From the NCBI GenBank assembly GCA_900469475.1, contig UBXG01000002.1, positions 98,760 to 162,759 on the forward strand: 64,000 nucleotides of DNA. The letters run 5' to 3'. A model generated the notes under the pieces. It saw only the letters and a list, made by a program, of their open reading frames with translations, searched no databases and was not told the origin of the DNA. The stretch comes from Hyphomicrobiales bacterium (GTDB lineage Bacteria > Pseudomonadota > Alphaproteobacteria > Rhizobiales > Rhizobiaceae). Shown here piece by piece: positions 7,699-16,193 of the stretch (the stretch's first letter is position 1; each line of letters starts with the position of its first letter). The translations under genes and the position numbers were made by a program.

Positions 7699-9275
7699 GT
7701 CTGCGGCCCCTTCATATCCCTCGGTCGATGACCCCGGCGCGAGCGGCCCCGCCGCCAAACGCCATCGTCTGCCATCATGTCGGTCAGCAATCCCTCGCGT
7801 AGGCCGCGATCGGCAACGCGCATACGCGGGCTCGGCCAGCGGCGGCGGATCGCCTCCAGAATGGCGCATCCCGCCAGCACCAGATCGGCGCGATCCGGTC
7901 CGATGCAGGGATTGGCGGCGCGGCCGGCAAAATCCCAAGACAAGAGCTTGGCCTGCATCGCGCTCACCTCGTCATCCGACAGCCAGACGCCGTCGACCCT
8001 GCGCCGATCGTAACGCGGCAGATCGAGGTGAACGCCGGCAAGCGTCGTCACCGTGCCCGAAGTTCCGATCAGGTGGAAGTCGCCGCTGTCGCGTGCTGCG
8101 CCATGCACCGGCGGGCAATCGAAACGCTCGAGCATGCGCTGGACTTCGCACACCATCGTCTCGAACAGTTCAGGCGTTACATCGCGACCGCCATGCCGCT
8201 CGGAGAGCGTGACGACACCGACGGGCAGCGAGGTCCAATGGGTGATGTGATTGGCCAGCCGGCTGGAGCGATTCTCGCCGATACGGATGACGGCAATTTC
8301 GGAGGAGCCGCCGCCAATATCGAACAGAACGACAGAGCGCGCCTCCGGTCCCACCAGCGACGAGCAGCCGGAAACGGCAAGCCGTGCCTCGGTCTCGCGA
8401 TCAATGATTTCGAGCTGGAGTCCTGTTTCTTCGGTCACGCGCGCAAGGAAAGCTTCGCCGTTGTCCGCCGCGCGGCAGGCTTCGGTCGCGATCAGCCGCA
8501 TGCGCCGGATTTCGCGTGTCTTCAGCTTGGCCGCGCAGATGCGCAGCGCCTCCACAGCCCGATCCATGGCATCGCTCGACAGACGTCCGCTGGCTCCAAG
8601 TCCTTCGCCGAGGCGCACGATGCGCGAAAAGGCATCGACCACCCGGAACTGGCCGGGGCGGGTCGGCTGCGCGATGAGCAGGCGGCAATTGTTGGTGCCG
8701 AGGTCGAGGGCCGCGTAGAGGTCGAGTGGCCGGGAATCGGCGTCGGCATAGTGATGATGTTGGCCCTGCCCTTCGCGGCGCGGCGGCGATTGCCTGATCT
8801 GGCGATGCTCGTCATGGGCCACTGGCGCATGCGCGTTCGAAGGCGCATTGGCAGGCGCGACGATCTGCGCCACTTTCTCATGCACCAGAGGCCGGCCCTG
8901 CAGGCCACGCTTGCTGCGATGCTTGCGCCGGTTCTTGCCGCTTTTATGCGAAGACGGATGGCCATGATCCGGCGAGGCACGATGCTCAGCCGGTGCCGAA
9001 AGCTGCTGTGTCTGGGAAGCAGGCTGCGCGCCACCTTGGGCTGCGCGTGCACGGCGCCGGCGCTTGCGCTTTTTGGCCGGTAAGCCGGCCTCATCCTCTG
9101 CTGGGCGTTGCGCCACCTGGCTGGACTTGCCTGCCTGGGTGGCCTCCGCAGAATGAGCGTTCGGACGGCCGTGACCGCGCTTACGCTTCGCGCGCCGGGA
9201 GGATTTACCCTTCCTGCGCTCTGCTGCCGACGCCCCGTCTGCCTGCGGCGCTAGGCCGCTGTCGGGGTCACTCAC
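7695..9275 (-). CDS. Ppx/GppA-family phosphatase with long basic N-terminal extension
   Basis: A 526-residue protein. The ASKHA-fold Ppx/GppA domain starts near residue 188 with [12 protein letters not shown], then DIGGGSSEI (phosphate-binding loop) and [11 protein letters not shown]. Such enzymes hydrolyse polyphosphate and/or pppGpp. Only the roughly 330-residue core is present; the C-terminal HD-like domain of long enterobacterial forms is absent. Residues 1-185 are disordered, Lys/Arg/His/Gln-rich and low-complexity. The start is uncertain: the GTG at 9275 gives a plausible N-terminus, with GGAAAAG upstream. The four-base overlap with rlmE suggests a stress or ribosome-maturation pairing, which is inference. 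Confidence 0.88.
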   Translation of the reverse strand: MSDPDSGLAPQADGASAAERRKGKSSRRAKRKRGHGRPNAHSAEATQAGKSSQVAQRPAEDEAGLPAKKRKRRRRARAAQGGAQPASQTQQLSAPAEHRASPDHGHPSSHKSGKNRRKHRSKRGLQGRPLVHEKVAQIVAPANAPSNAHAPVAHDEHRQIRQSPPRREGQGQHHHYADADSRPLDLYAALDLGTNNCRLLIAQPTRPGQFRVVDAFSRIVRLGEGLGASGRLSSDAMDRAVEALRICAAKLKTREIRRMRLIATEACRAADNGEAFLARVTEETGLQLEIIDRETEARLAVSGCSSLVGPEARSVVLFDIGGGSSEIAVIRIGENRSSRLANHITHWTSLPVGVVTLSERHGGRDVTPELFETMVCEVQRMLERFDCPPVHGAARDSGDFHLIGTSGTVTTLAGVHLDLPRYDRRRVDGVWLSDDEVSAMQAKLLSWDFAGRAANPCIGPDRADLVLAGCAILEAIRRRWPSPRMRVADRGLREGLLTDMMADDGVWRRGRSRRGHRPRDMKGPQT

Positions 9276-9421
9276 GTATCTTTTCCACCGCGCCGCGCAA
9301 GGCCCCTGAGGGTATGCTGCTGGCGCTCGTTCGATTTTCGTTGGGCAAAGAATACCAGCAGGATGGGTTTTCGCCAAATTCTTTTTGAATCACGCCATTT
9401 TAGTCGCGTGCCAAACAGCCC

Positions 9422-10231
9422 TCACGCGACCAGATGCGCCCTGACATCAGCCGCAAGTTGCTCCATCCGGTCGATCGGCGCATGCCCGATCAGCATGAAG
9501 GCGTGGGTGGCGCTCGACCAATAAACGACATTCATGCCCTTGCGATTTTCCATGTCCGGCGCCGCCGCACCCTTGGCGGATCGGACGATGCAGAGCGCCA
9601 TGGGTCCGCTTTCCGGATCGAGATAGGCGATCTGAGCCAGCGGCTTGCTATCGTAATTTAGGATCTGAGCACGCTTGAACTCAATACCCGGCATGGCGAC
9701 GGCTTCGGGCGCCAGCGACAGATTCAATTTGGCGCCGACTTCATTCAATTGCGCAACCTGTTGCGCATGATCACCGGCCGGAGCGCTCAGCGTATCCGCC
9801 GTATAGAGCGAGAGATATTCCGCCACTACGGCACGCCATTCCGCATCTTCGTCCGGTTTCGAAAGCCGGTGGCCGATGCCGATCACGGCACGGTCGACGG
9901 CAATGGCAGCGACGAAGCTTGCGGCGACGGCCGCAAGGAAACCGCGGCGGCCGATGCCGGCAGTGCTGGCTTTGCTCTCCTCTCTCAAGGGAATGCCGGC
10001 AAGCATGGCATCCAGCCTCGCAGCCGGAGCCTCGGCAAGCATCGGCTGGAATGCCTCTGCGAAGGGCAAGGCGCTGCGCGACAGAAAATCGAATCGCTCC
10101 GCCACGCGCTCGTCGTCGGCGATCAATCGTTCGATCCGCCCGCGCTCGGAGACATTCAGCTCGCCATCAATGAAGGCGGTGAGCTGCTCGTCCGAGGGCA
10201 TCTGTCCTTTATGCGATTCACTCATTTCCAT
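9422..10231 (-). CDS. Anti-sigma factor (zinc-finger-less, membrane-anchored)
   Basis: About 269 residues. The N-terminus (LTAFIDGELNVSERGRIERLIADDE) is the helical anti-sigma domain that normally clasps an ECF sigma factor. One transmembrane segment lies near residues 98-120 (RRGFLAAVAASFVAAIAVDRAV), followed by a periplasmic C-terminal half. No HxxxCxxC zinc motif is visible. It overlaps the end of the sigma gene just upstream, typical of a co-translated cognate pair. Starts at 10231 and 10225 are both possible; GGAGGT in the sigma gene precedes them. The signal sensed is unknown. Confidence 0.85.
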   Translation of the reverse strand: MEMSESHKGQMPSDEQLTAFIDGELNVSERGRIERLIADDERVAERFDFLSRSALPFAEAFQPMLAEAPAARLDAMLAGIPLREESKASTAGIGRRGFLAAVAASFVAAIAVDRAVIGIGHRLSKPDEDAEWRAVVAEYLSLYTADTLSAPAGDHAQQVAQLNEVGAKLNLSLAPEAVAMPGIEFKRAQILNYDSKPLAQIAYLDPESGPMALCIVRSAKGAAAPDMENRKGMNVVYWSSATHAFMLIGHAPIDRMEQLAADVRAHLVA

Positions 10232-10775
10232 TCCCCAGTCGCTCACCTCCGGACGATTTCCCGTCAGCCGCCATTCCCATGCCCTCGGCGAGTTTCGCCC
10301 GCGCCGCCGCCAGCCGGCTCATGACCGTTCCGATCGGCACATCAAGAACGTCAGCCACCTCGCGATAGGAAAGCCCTTCGACATAGGCCAGGAACACCGC
10401 AGTGCGCTGCGCCTCCGGAAGGGCCTGAACGCGCTGCAACACCTGCCCGGCCAAAATATGCGTTTCGGTTTGCAGAGCACCGTCGAAAACCAGCGTCTCG
10501 TCGGCATCGACAAAGCCCTGCCCCATACGCACGCGGCGCGAGCGGACCTCGTTCAGCCAGATCGAATGCAGGATGGCAAAGAGCCAGCGATCGAGCCGCG
10601 TGCCCGATGTGAACTGAGCCGCTCGCTCCAGAGCCCTGACGCAGGTCGCCTGCACGAGATCGTCGGCCACGTCACGCTGACGCGACAGCACCACACCATA
10701 GCGCCACAGCCGCGTCAGATGCTGGGACAGTCCCGCCCTGATATCCTCTTCGCTCGCTATGACAGCCTCCGCCAT
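10218..10775 (-). CDS. ECF-family RNA polymerase sigma factor
   Basis: About 185 residues. Sigma region 2 is seen in DDLVQATCVRALERA and LDRWLFAILHSIWLNEVRS. Region 4, with its helix-turn-helix, is seen in LPEAQRTAVFLAYVEGLSY followed by REVADVLDVPIGTVMSRLAAAR. The ATG at 10775 gives an N-terminus typical of ECF factors; a start 32 codons earlier adds an unrelated leader. It precedes its anti-sigma gene with a short overlap and follows the TPR gene on the same strand after a 149-base gap. I could not read a convincing autoregulatory promoter in that gap. It is not an obvious EcfG, since no PhyR/NepR gene is nearby. Confidence 0.9.
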   Translation of the reverse strand: MAEAVIASEEDIRAGLSQHLTRLWRYGVVLSRQRDVADDLVQATCVRALERAAQFTSGTRLDRWLFAILHSIWLNEVRSRRVRMGQGFVDADETLVFDGALQTETHILAGQVLQRVQALPEAQRTAVFLAYVEGLSYREVADVLDVPIGTVMSRLAAARAKLAEGMGMAADGKSSGGERLGNGNE

Positions 10776-10924
10776 TCCCGCATGTCCGGGAGCCGCCGAT
10801 CTTTTTGGCGGCTCCGCTGCCGTCAGACTATAAGCGGAAATTGCGCCACGAGCGACTGGCATCACTCCCATATCCCTCGCAAAGCTCCCTGCTTGCCGTC
10901 TTTATCCCCAGCGCTTACCTGCGA

Positions 10925-11467
10925 TCACAGGCTGGACGGATTCATGATCGCGGCGTGAAGATCGCGATATTCCTCGCAGCTCGTATTGCCGCAGAGCGTC
11001 TTGATCGTGCTCAGCTGGTCCTTGGCAAGGTCCATCTGGCCCTTGATGACGTAGGCTTCGCCGAGATACTCACGAACCAGCGTGTACTTCGGATCCATGG
11101 CGACAGACTTCTGGTAATAGGAAATGCCTTCGTCCGTGCGGCCGAGTTTGCGGGTGGCGTAACCGCGATAGTTCAGCGCTTCTGCCGTATTCGGGTTCTT
11201 CATCGTGTCGAGAACCGCCAGGGCTTCCTCGTAACGATGATCCTTCTTGGCGAGCGAGTATGCATAATCCGCGCGGTTTTCGTCCGTGACGTTGGCGCCC
11301 TGCTGCTTGACGCACTTCTTGGTCTTCTGATCGTAGATCTCGCCCTTCTTGCAGGTCGGCGTCGTGCTGGAATCGTCGCCGGCAGCAAAGACCGGGATGG
11401 CGAAAGCGCCGAGGGTCAGGCTTGCGCCGAGAGCGATGGAAGCCAGGCGAATTGCTTTGGTCGTCAT
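10925..11467 (-). CDS. Secreted tetratricopeptide-repeat protein
   Basis: A 180-residue protein with a clear Sec signal peptide (residues 1-28, IALGASLTLGAFAIPVFAAG). Next is a short Cys-containing segment (TPTCKKGEIYD, KKCVKQQG), then TPR-like helices (ALNYRGYATRKLGRTDEGISYY; YTLVREYLGEAYVIKGQMDLA). A further Cys pair in LCGNTSCEEY could form a periplasmic disulfide. Start at 11467 is set by AAGGAG seven bases upstream. It lies upstream of the sigma/anti-sigma pair on the same strand, so a link to envelope signalling is possible but not shown. Confidence 0.85.
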   Translation of the reverse strand: MTTKAIRLASIALGASLTLGAFAIPVFAAGDDSSTTPTCKKGEIYDQKTKKCVKQQGANVTDENRADYAYSLAKKDHRYEEALAVLDTMKNPNTAEALNYRGYATRKLGRTDEGISYYQKSVAMDPKYTLVREYLGEAYVIKGQMDLAKDQLSTIKTLCGNTSCEEYRDLHAAIMNPSSL

Positions 11468-11664
11468 GGAATGTCTCCTTGGCAAAATGAACGTTGCGAG
11501 GGGAGAACACACCATCGGCATCTTTTATTCGGACGATGCGAAAAATTTTTTCGGCGCATCCCAAGCCGGGACGCCGTCACTCTTTCGTGACCGCTCCGGC
11601 ATCGAATAGACCACCCTCACCACGTGTTTCCATCCCACGCCCCTCAAGGGCACAGGAGAAACTC

Positions 11665-12717
11665 GTGACCGATACCGTCAAACTTCTAAGCCTTGCCGTC
11701 GCAACGCCCGACAACATCATTCTCCAGACTGACGCCGCCGAGACGGCGGCCCGTCTGTTCTCGGACCGTTTTCAGGACTTCAAATATCTCGCGCGCGTGT
11801 TCGAGAGCACCGGCATTCGCAAGCGCCATGTGGCACGGCCCCTTTCTTGGTTCGAAGAGCCGCACGGCTGGCAGGATCGCATGGCTGCCTATGTTGAGGT
11901 GGCCTCCGAGCTTTTCCGCCGTTCTGCAACGGCAGCGCTGCAGCGGGCCGGTCTTGAGGCCAGAGAGGTCGACTGTATCGTCACGGCTTCGTCCACAGGG
12001 CTCGCGACGCCGAGCCTCGAGGCACGGCTTGCGGGCGAGATGGGCTTTCGCCTGGATATCGAGCGCGTGCCGATCTTCGGGCTCGGCTGTGCTGCCGGCG
12101 TATCCGGCCTTGCCGTTGCAACAAAAATGGCAAGAAGCCGGCCAGGCGCCATCGTACTCTTCGTCGCGATCGAACTCTGCTCGCTTGCCTTTCGTCTGGA
12201 CGAGCTGACACGGCCCAATATTATCGCAACCGCGCTGTTCGGCGATGGCGGAGCGGCCTGCGTGCTCCGGGCCGGCGAAAGCGGCATTGCGGAAATCGAA
12301 TCGACCGGAGAACATCTTTTCCCCGAGAGCCTCGGCATCATGGGCTGGAAGATCGACGATACCGGCTTCGGTATCATCCTCGAGCAATCACTGCCGGTCT
12401 TTGCCGAGACGCATCTGAGGAGCGCGGTTGCGGGCATTCTGGAGCGATCCAGGCTTTTGATCTCCGATGTCGACCGCTTCATCTGTCATCCGGGCGGCGC
12501 CAAGGTGTTGGCGGCGCTCGAAAGCGCGCTCGGCCTTGAAGAAGGCTCGCTCGAAATCGAACGCGAGGTGATCCGCGACTACGGCAACATGTCCTCGCCC
12601 ACGATACTGTTCGTGCTGGAGCGCGCCATTGCGGCCGGCTTGCCGGAGCGTTCCGCCCTGCTTGCCATGGGGCCAGGATTTTCGGCAAGCTGTATTACCC
12701 TGAGGAGGGTCGCCTGA
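11665..12717 (+). CDS. bpsA: Type III polyketide synthase (BpsA/chalcone synthase-like)
   Basis: A 350-residue thiolase-fold enzyme that would extend an acyl-CoA starter with malonyl-CoA and cyclise the chain, usually to an alkylpyrone or alkylresorcinol. The catalytic triad is visible: Cys142 in GLGCAAGVSG, His275 in FICHPGGAK and Asn308 in DYGNMSSPT. The plant-type GFGPG loop appears as MGPGFSASC near the C-terminus. The start is a GTG at 11665 with AGGAG seven bases upstream. Its stop overlaps the ATG of the ICMT-like gene by one base. In Bacillus subtilis the same pair (bpsA-bpsB) makes alkylpyrone methyl ethers, so that product type is inferred here. Confidence 0.92.
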   Translation: MTDTVKLLSLAVATPDNIILQTDAAETAARLFSDRFQDFKYLARVFESTGIRKRHVARPLSWFEEPHGWQDRMAAYVEVASELFRRSATAALQRAGLEAREVDCIVTASSTGLATPSLEARLAGEMGFRLDIERVPIFGLGCAAGVSGLAVATKMARSRPGAIVLFVAIELCSLAFRLDELTRPNIIATALFGDGGAACVLRAGESGIAEIESTGEHLFPESLGIMGWKIDDTGFGIILEQSLPVFAETHLRSAVAGILERSRLLISDVDRFICHPGGAKVLAALESALGLEEGSLEIEREVIRDYGNMSSPTILFVLERAIAAGLPERSALLAMGPGFSASCITLRRVA

Positions 12718-13214
12718 TGCTGTGGCCGTCGATCGCGCTTCTGGCCTTCGTGACGCTGCAGCGGCTGGCGGAGCTCATCTATGCAAGGCATAACACCGCA
12801 GCGCTCCTTGACCGCGGCGCTCGGGAATGTGCGCCGGAGCACTATCCCTTCATGGTGGCGATGCACGCAGCTTGGCTGATCGGATTGTGGTTGCTCGCCA
12901 TCGGCCGGCCTGTCGATCTCGTCTGGTTCCTGCTCTTCATGGTGCTGCAGGGACTGCGCCTCTGGGTACTGGCGACACTGAGGGATCGTTGGACGACGCG
13001 CATCATCATATTGCCCCGCGCGGCGCTGGTGACCAAAGGACCCTATCGCTTCCTCAGCCATCCGAACTATACCGTCGTCGTCGGCGAGATCGCTGTGTTG
13101 CCGTTCGCCTTTGGCATGCCGCTTTACGCCGCGATCTTTTCGCTGCTCAACGGCATCATTCTTGTGATCCGCATCCGCGCCGAAAACGCCTGCCTGAAAC
13201 AGAGTGCGGCCTGA
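12717..13214 (+). CDS. bpsB: ICMT-like membrane methyltransferase (BpsB/YpbQ-like)
   Basis: A 165-residue integral membrane protein with about four or five hydrophobic segments. Its C-terminal half has the isoprenylcysteine-carboxyl-methyltransferase pattern: a GPYRFLSHPNYTVVVGE motif, where RHPNY-type residues bind SAM, followed by a hydrophobic stretch and a terminal RIRAENACL with the Glu typical of the family. Translation starts inside the stop of the type III PKS (TGATG), so the pair is co-translated. By analogy with B. subtilis bpsB it would O-methylate the polyketide pyrone in the membrane. No activity on isoprenyl-Cys proteins is expected in bacteria. Confidence 0.88.
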   Translation: MLWPSIALLAFVTLQRLAELIYARHNTAALLDRGARECAPEHYPFMVAMHAAWLIGLWLLAIGRPVDLVWFLLFMVLQGLRLWVLATLRDRWTTRIIILPRAALVTKGPYRFLSHPNYTVVVGEIAVLPFAFGMPLYAAIFSLLNGIILVIRIRAENACLKQSAA

Positions 13215-13331
13215 CCGCATTTTTCAATTGCGCCGCTGAAATTTGGCAGGCATTTTCGATGCTTAGAGCGCGGTCAGACAATACGGAACGACCGGACGGC
13301 AATGCAATAGGCATGCGGATAGCAGGATAAA

Positions 13332-14579
13332 ATGACAAAGGACGCAATCGTTCTCGGTGCGGGCATCGTCGGTGTTTCGACGGCAATCCATCTGCAGCGG
13401 CGGGGACGGCAAGTCGTCCTAGTCGATCGCCAGCCACCAGGCCAGGGAACATCCTTCGGCAATGCCGGCCTCATTCAGCGCGAGGGCGTCGTGCCCTACG
13501 GCTTCCCGCAGCAATTCGGCCTGCTGCTGCGCTATGCCTTCAACAATCGCATCGACGCGCATTATCATCTGCACGCTCTGCCGGCGCAAATCGCCTTCCT
13601 CGCGCGCTATTGGTGGAACTCCAATACCAAGCGCCATGAGATGATTTCGCGCGCCTATGCGCCGCTGATCGAACATTCCGTCAGCGAGCACAACGATCTC
13701 ATCGAAGCCTCGCATGCCGAAGAGCTCATTCGCAAGAACGGCTGGGTGGAGCTGTTCCGTTCGAACGGGAAGCGCGACGCCGAGTTTGCCGAGGCCGAAC
13801 GACTCAACCGCGAATTCGGCATCGGTTACGACGCGCTGAGCGGTGCGGAGATCACAACCATGGAGCCGCATCTCAGAGGCAATTTTTCCGGCGCGCTTCG
13901 CTGGCGCGACCCCTGGTCGGTGCTCGACCCGCACGGGCTGACATCAGCCTATCGCCGATATTTCGAAAGCATTGGCGGGCGTGTGACGACGGGAGATGCC
14001 GTTTCGCTCGGAATGGCCGGCTCGGCCTGGAGAATGGTGACGGCGGAAGGGTCGATCGAGGCGGAGGATGTCGTCGTCGCACTCGGCCCCTGGGCCGATA
14101 TCGTCACGAAACGCTTCGGTTATGCCTTCCCGCTCGGCGTCAAGCGCGGCTATCACATGCATTACGCCATCGAGGGCGACGCCATCCTCAACAACTGGAT
14201 GCTGGATGCCGAGCGCGGCTATCTGCTGGCGCCGATGAGCCGCGGCATCCGGCTGACGACCGGTGCCGAATTCGCCCTGCGCGATGCTCCGAAGACACCG
14301 GTCCAGCTCGACCGTGCCGAAGCCGTCGCGCGCACCACCTTCCCGCTTGGCGAGCGGCTCGATCCGGAACCCTGGATGGGGGCACGGCCTTGCACGCCCG
14401 ACATGATGCCGATCATCGGCAAGGCACCGCGCCATAACGGCCTATGGTTCGCCTTCGGGCATGCCCATCACGGGTTGACGCTCGGCCCGGTGACCGGCCG
14501 CGTGCTCGCCGAGCTCATCACTGGCGAGAAGCCCTTCATCGATATTTCGGCTTACGCTCCGGGCCGGTTTGCACCCTGA
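13332..14579 (+). CDS. FAD-dependent D-amino-acid dehydrogenase/oxidase-like protein
   Basis: A 415-residue DAO-superfamily flavoprotein related to DadA. The FAD-binding Rossmann motif GAGIVGVSTAIHL is at residues 9-21, followed by VVLVDRQPPGQGTSFGNAG. Near the C-terminus GLWFAFGHAHHGLTLGPVTGR closes the FAD site. It probably oxidises a D-amino acid or related amine. AGGATAAA precedes the ATG. It is a single gene 117 bases after the PKS operon and converges with gluconokinase. The exact substrate is not readable, and no alr or dadX racemase gene is adjacent. Confidence 0.87.
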   Translation: MTKDAIVLGAGIVGVSTAIHLQRRGRQVVLVDRQPPGQGTSFGNAGLIQREGVVPYGFPQQFGLLLRYAFNNRIDAHYHLHALPAQIAFLARYWWNSNTKRHEMISRAYAPLIEHSVSEHNDLIEASHAEELIRKNGWVELFRSNGKRDAEFAEAERLNREFGIGYDALSGAEITTMEPHLRGNFSGALRWRDPWSVLDPHGLTSAYRRYFESIGGRVTTGDAVSLGMAGSAWRMVTAEGSIEAEDVVVALGPWADIVTKRFGYAFPLGVKRGYHMHYAIEGDAILNNWMLDAERGYLLAPMSRGIRLTTGAEFALRDAPKTPVQLDRAEAVARTTFPLGERLDPEPWMGARPCTPDMMPIIGKAPRHNGLWFAFGHAHHGLTLGPVTGRVLAELITGEKPFIDISAYAPGRFAP

Positions 14580-14594
14580 GCCGCTCTATCTCAC

Positions 14595-14638
14595 GCAATT
14601 CCGGACGGAAAACCGCTATGCACTTTTCCTGGAATTGC
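14595..14638. repeat. Rhizobial dispersed palindromic element, probably bidirectional terminator
   Basis: GCAATTCC (14595-14602) pairs with GGAATTGC (14631-14638). Inside it GGAAAA (14607-14612) pairs with TTTTCC (14624-14629), around an 11-base loop. The element fills the gap between the convergent DAO and gntK genes. The wording matches an intergenic element I remember as abundant in Rhizobium genomes, but only one copy lies in this window. Confidence 0.6.
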
Positions 14639-14639
14639 T

Positions 14640-15167
14640 TTAGAGGATTGCCCGGAGGCTTTTGACAGACGCATCGACGATCTCTTCGATCGTGGCGTCG
14701 ATGTCGACGGTGACGACACCGGGCTCGCCCGTCGGTACTTCCAGCGTCTGCAATTGGCTTTCGAGCAGCGAGGTCGGCATGAAATGCCCCTTGCGCTCGC
14801 CCATGCGCTTCGTCAGCAGCTCTTTGGAGCCTTCGAGATAGATGAAATAGAGATGACCGCCGGCGGATGCCCGCAAGCGCTCGCGATAGACGCGCTTCAA
14901 CGCCGAGCAGGTCACGGCAACGCCTTCGCCTTTCGCAAGGCTTGCCGATATTTCCTGGCCGATCTTTTCGAGCCACGGCCAGCGATCCTCATCCGTCAGC
15001 GGAATGCCCTTGCTCATCTTCTCGACATTGGCTGCCGGATGCAGGGCATCGCCTTCGATGAAATGGATGCCGAGCTTGGCCGCCACACCCTCACCGATCG
15101 AGGATTTACCGCTGCCGCTCACACCCATGACGATGATGGCAAGCGTGGTGTCCTGATTATCGCGCAT
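14640..15167 (-). CDS. gntK: Gluconokinase
   Basis: A 175-residue P-loop kinase that phosphorylates D-gluconate to 6-phosphogluconate. The Walker A motif is GVSGSGKSS at about residues 14-22. The GntK pattern continues with FIEGDALHPAANVEKMSKGIPLTDEDRWPWL split over residues 32-62, CSALKRVYRERLR, and the lid region GERKGHFMPTSLLESQ. The ATG at 15167 is chosen over one 12 codons upstream because family members begin just before the P-loop strand. Its product enters the Entner-Doudoroff pathway encoded by zwf-pgl-edd later in the window. It follows the dpp operon on the same strand but is separated from it by a terminator. Confidence 0.95.
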   Translation of the reverse strand: MRDNQDTTLAIIVMGVSGSGKSSIGEGVAAKLGIHFIEGDALHPAANVEKMSKGIPLTDEDRWPWLEKIGQEISASLAKGEGVAVTCSALKRVYRERLRASAGGHLYFIYLEGSKELLTKRMGERKGHFMPTSLLESQLQTLEVPTGEPGVVTVDIDATIEEIVDASVKSLRAIL

Positions 15168-15196
15168 AGGCCTATCCGAAATGATTGATTTCAAAC

Positions 15197-15225
15197 CGGG
15201 CACGGCCGCTCTTCAGCCATGCCCG
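15197..15225 (-). terminator. Terminator of the dpp operon
   Basis: CGGGCACGGC (15197-15206) and GCCATGCCCG (15216-15225) form a ten-pair stem with one wobble pair. On the operon strand it is followed by GTTTGAAATC. It lies 15 bases beyond the dppF stop. Confidence 0.6.
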
Positions 15226-15239
15226 ATTCGCAACTTGGA

Positions 15240-16193
15240 TCAATCCAGCGGAAAGAAACAGGAAAATTTATGCGTTCCGTCGCCCGCCAGTTCCGGTTCA
15301 ACCTGCCGGCACTTGTCCTGGGCACGCCAGCAGCGCGGATTGAAGTGGCAGCCCTTCGGCGGATTGAGCGGCGACGGCAATTCACCCTGCAGGCGGATGC
15401 GGTTCTTTTCGCGATCCGGATCGGCGATCGGCGTCGCCGACAGAAGGGCGGCGGTATAGGGATGGCGCGGCCGGTTGAAGACCTCGTCCGCCGTGCCGGT
15501 TTCCACCGGACGTCCGAGATACATAACCATCACGTCGTCTGCGATGTGACGGACGACGGAAAGGCCATGCGAGATAAAGAGGTAGGCAAGGCCCATCTCC
15601 TTCTGCAGATCCATCAGCAAGTTCAGGACCTGCGCCTGGATCGACAGATCGAGTGCGGACACCGGCTCATCGAGCACCAGCACTTTCGGCCGCAGCATCA
15701 GGGCACGCGCGATGGCGATGCGCTGGCGCTGACCGCCCGAGAACATATGCGGGTAACGATCATAGTGTTCCGGACGCAGACCGACGCGCGCCATCATTTC
15801 CTCCACCTTGCGGCGTCGGGTGGCGGCATCATCATCCGTGTTGATCTTCAGCGGCTCTTCCAGGATGGAGCCGACCTTCTGGCGCGGGTTCAGCGAGCCA
15901 TAAGGGTTCTGAAACACGATCTGCACGGCACTGCGCAGGCTGCGGTCGCCGAGCCTGGCGGGCTTGCCGTCTATCAGCAATTCGCCGGCCGTCGGATTTT
16001 CGATCATCGTCACGAGGCGAGCGAGCGTCGACTTACCGCAGCCGGATTCGCCGACGACAGCGAGCGTGCGGCCCGACTGCAGGCTGAAGCTGACGCCGTT
16101 CAGCGCCTTGACGGTCGCTTCCGGTTTGAAGGTTCCGCGCTTGACGGTGTAGAAGCGGGCGAGATCGCGCCCTTCGAGAACAGCGCCGGTCAT
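15240..16193 (-). CDS. dppF: Dipeptide ABC transporter ATP-binding protein DppF
   Basis: A 317-residue ATPase of the Opp/Dpp/Nik subfamily that powers peptide import at the inner membrane. Visible motifs are Walker A GESGCGKST, signature FSGGQRQRIAIARAL, Walker B VLVLDEPVSALD and the switch His in ISHGLSVV. The C-terminal oligopeptide domain keeps its Cys pattern (GCHFNPRC, DKC). ATG at 16193 overlaps the dppD stop (ATGA), showing coupling. Last gene of dppABCDF. Function inferred from family; it could serve oligopeptides or haem-peptide import as well. Confidence 0.93.
   Translation of the reverse strand: MTGAVLEGRDLARFYTVKRGTFKPEATVKALNGVSFSLQSGRTLAVVGESGCGKSTLARLVTMIENPTAGELLIDGKPARLGDRSLRSAVQIVFQNPYGSLNPRQKVGSILEEPLKINTDDDAATRRRKVEEMMARVGLRPEHYDRYPHMFSGGQRQRIAIARALMLRPKVLVLDEPVSALDLSIQAQVLNLLMDLQKEMGLAYLFISHGLSVVRHIADDVMVMYLGRPVETGTADEVFNRPRHPYTAALLSATPIADPDREKNRIRLQGELPSPLNPPKGCHFNPRCWRAQDKCRQVEPELAGDGTHKFSCFFPLD

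Noticed and set aside
13211..13277. CTGACCGC and GCGGTCAG arms after the PKS operon
   Set aside because: Only eight bases with a 51-base loop and no U-run, so chance is a sufficient explanation.
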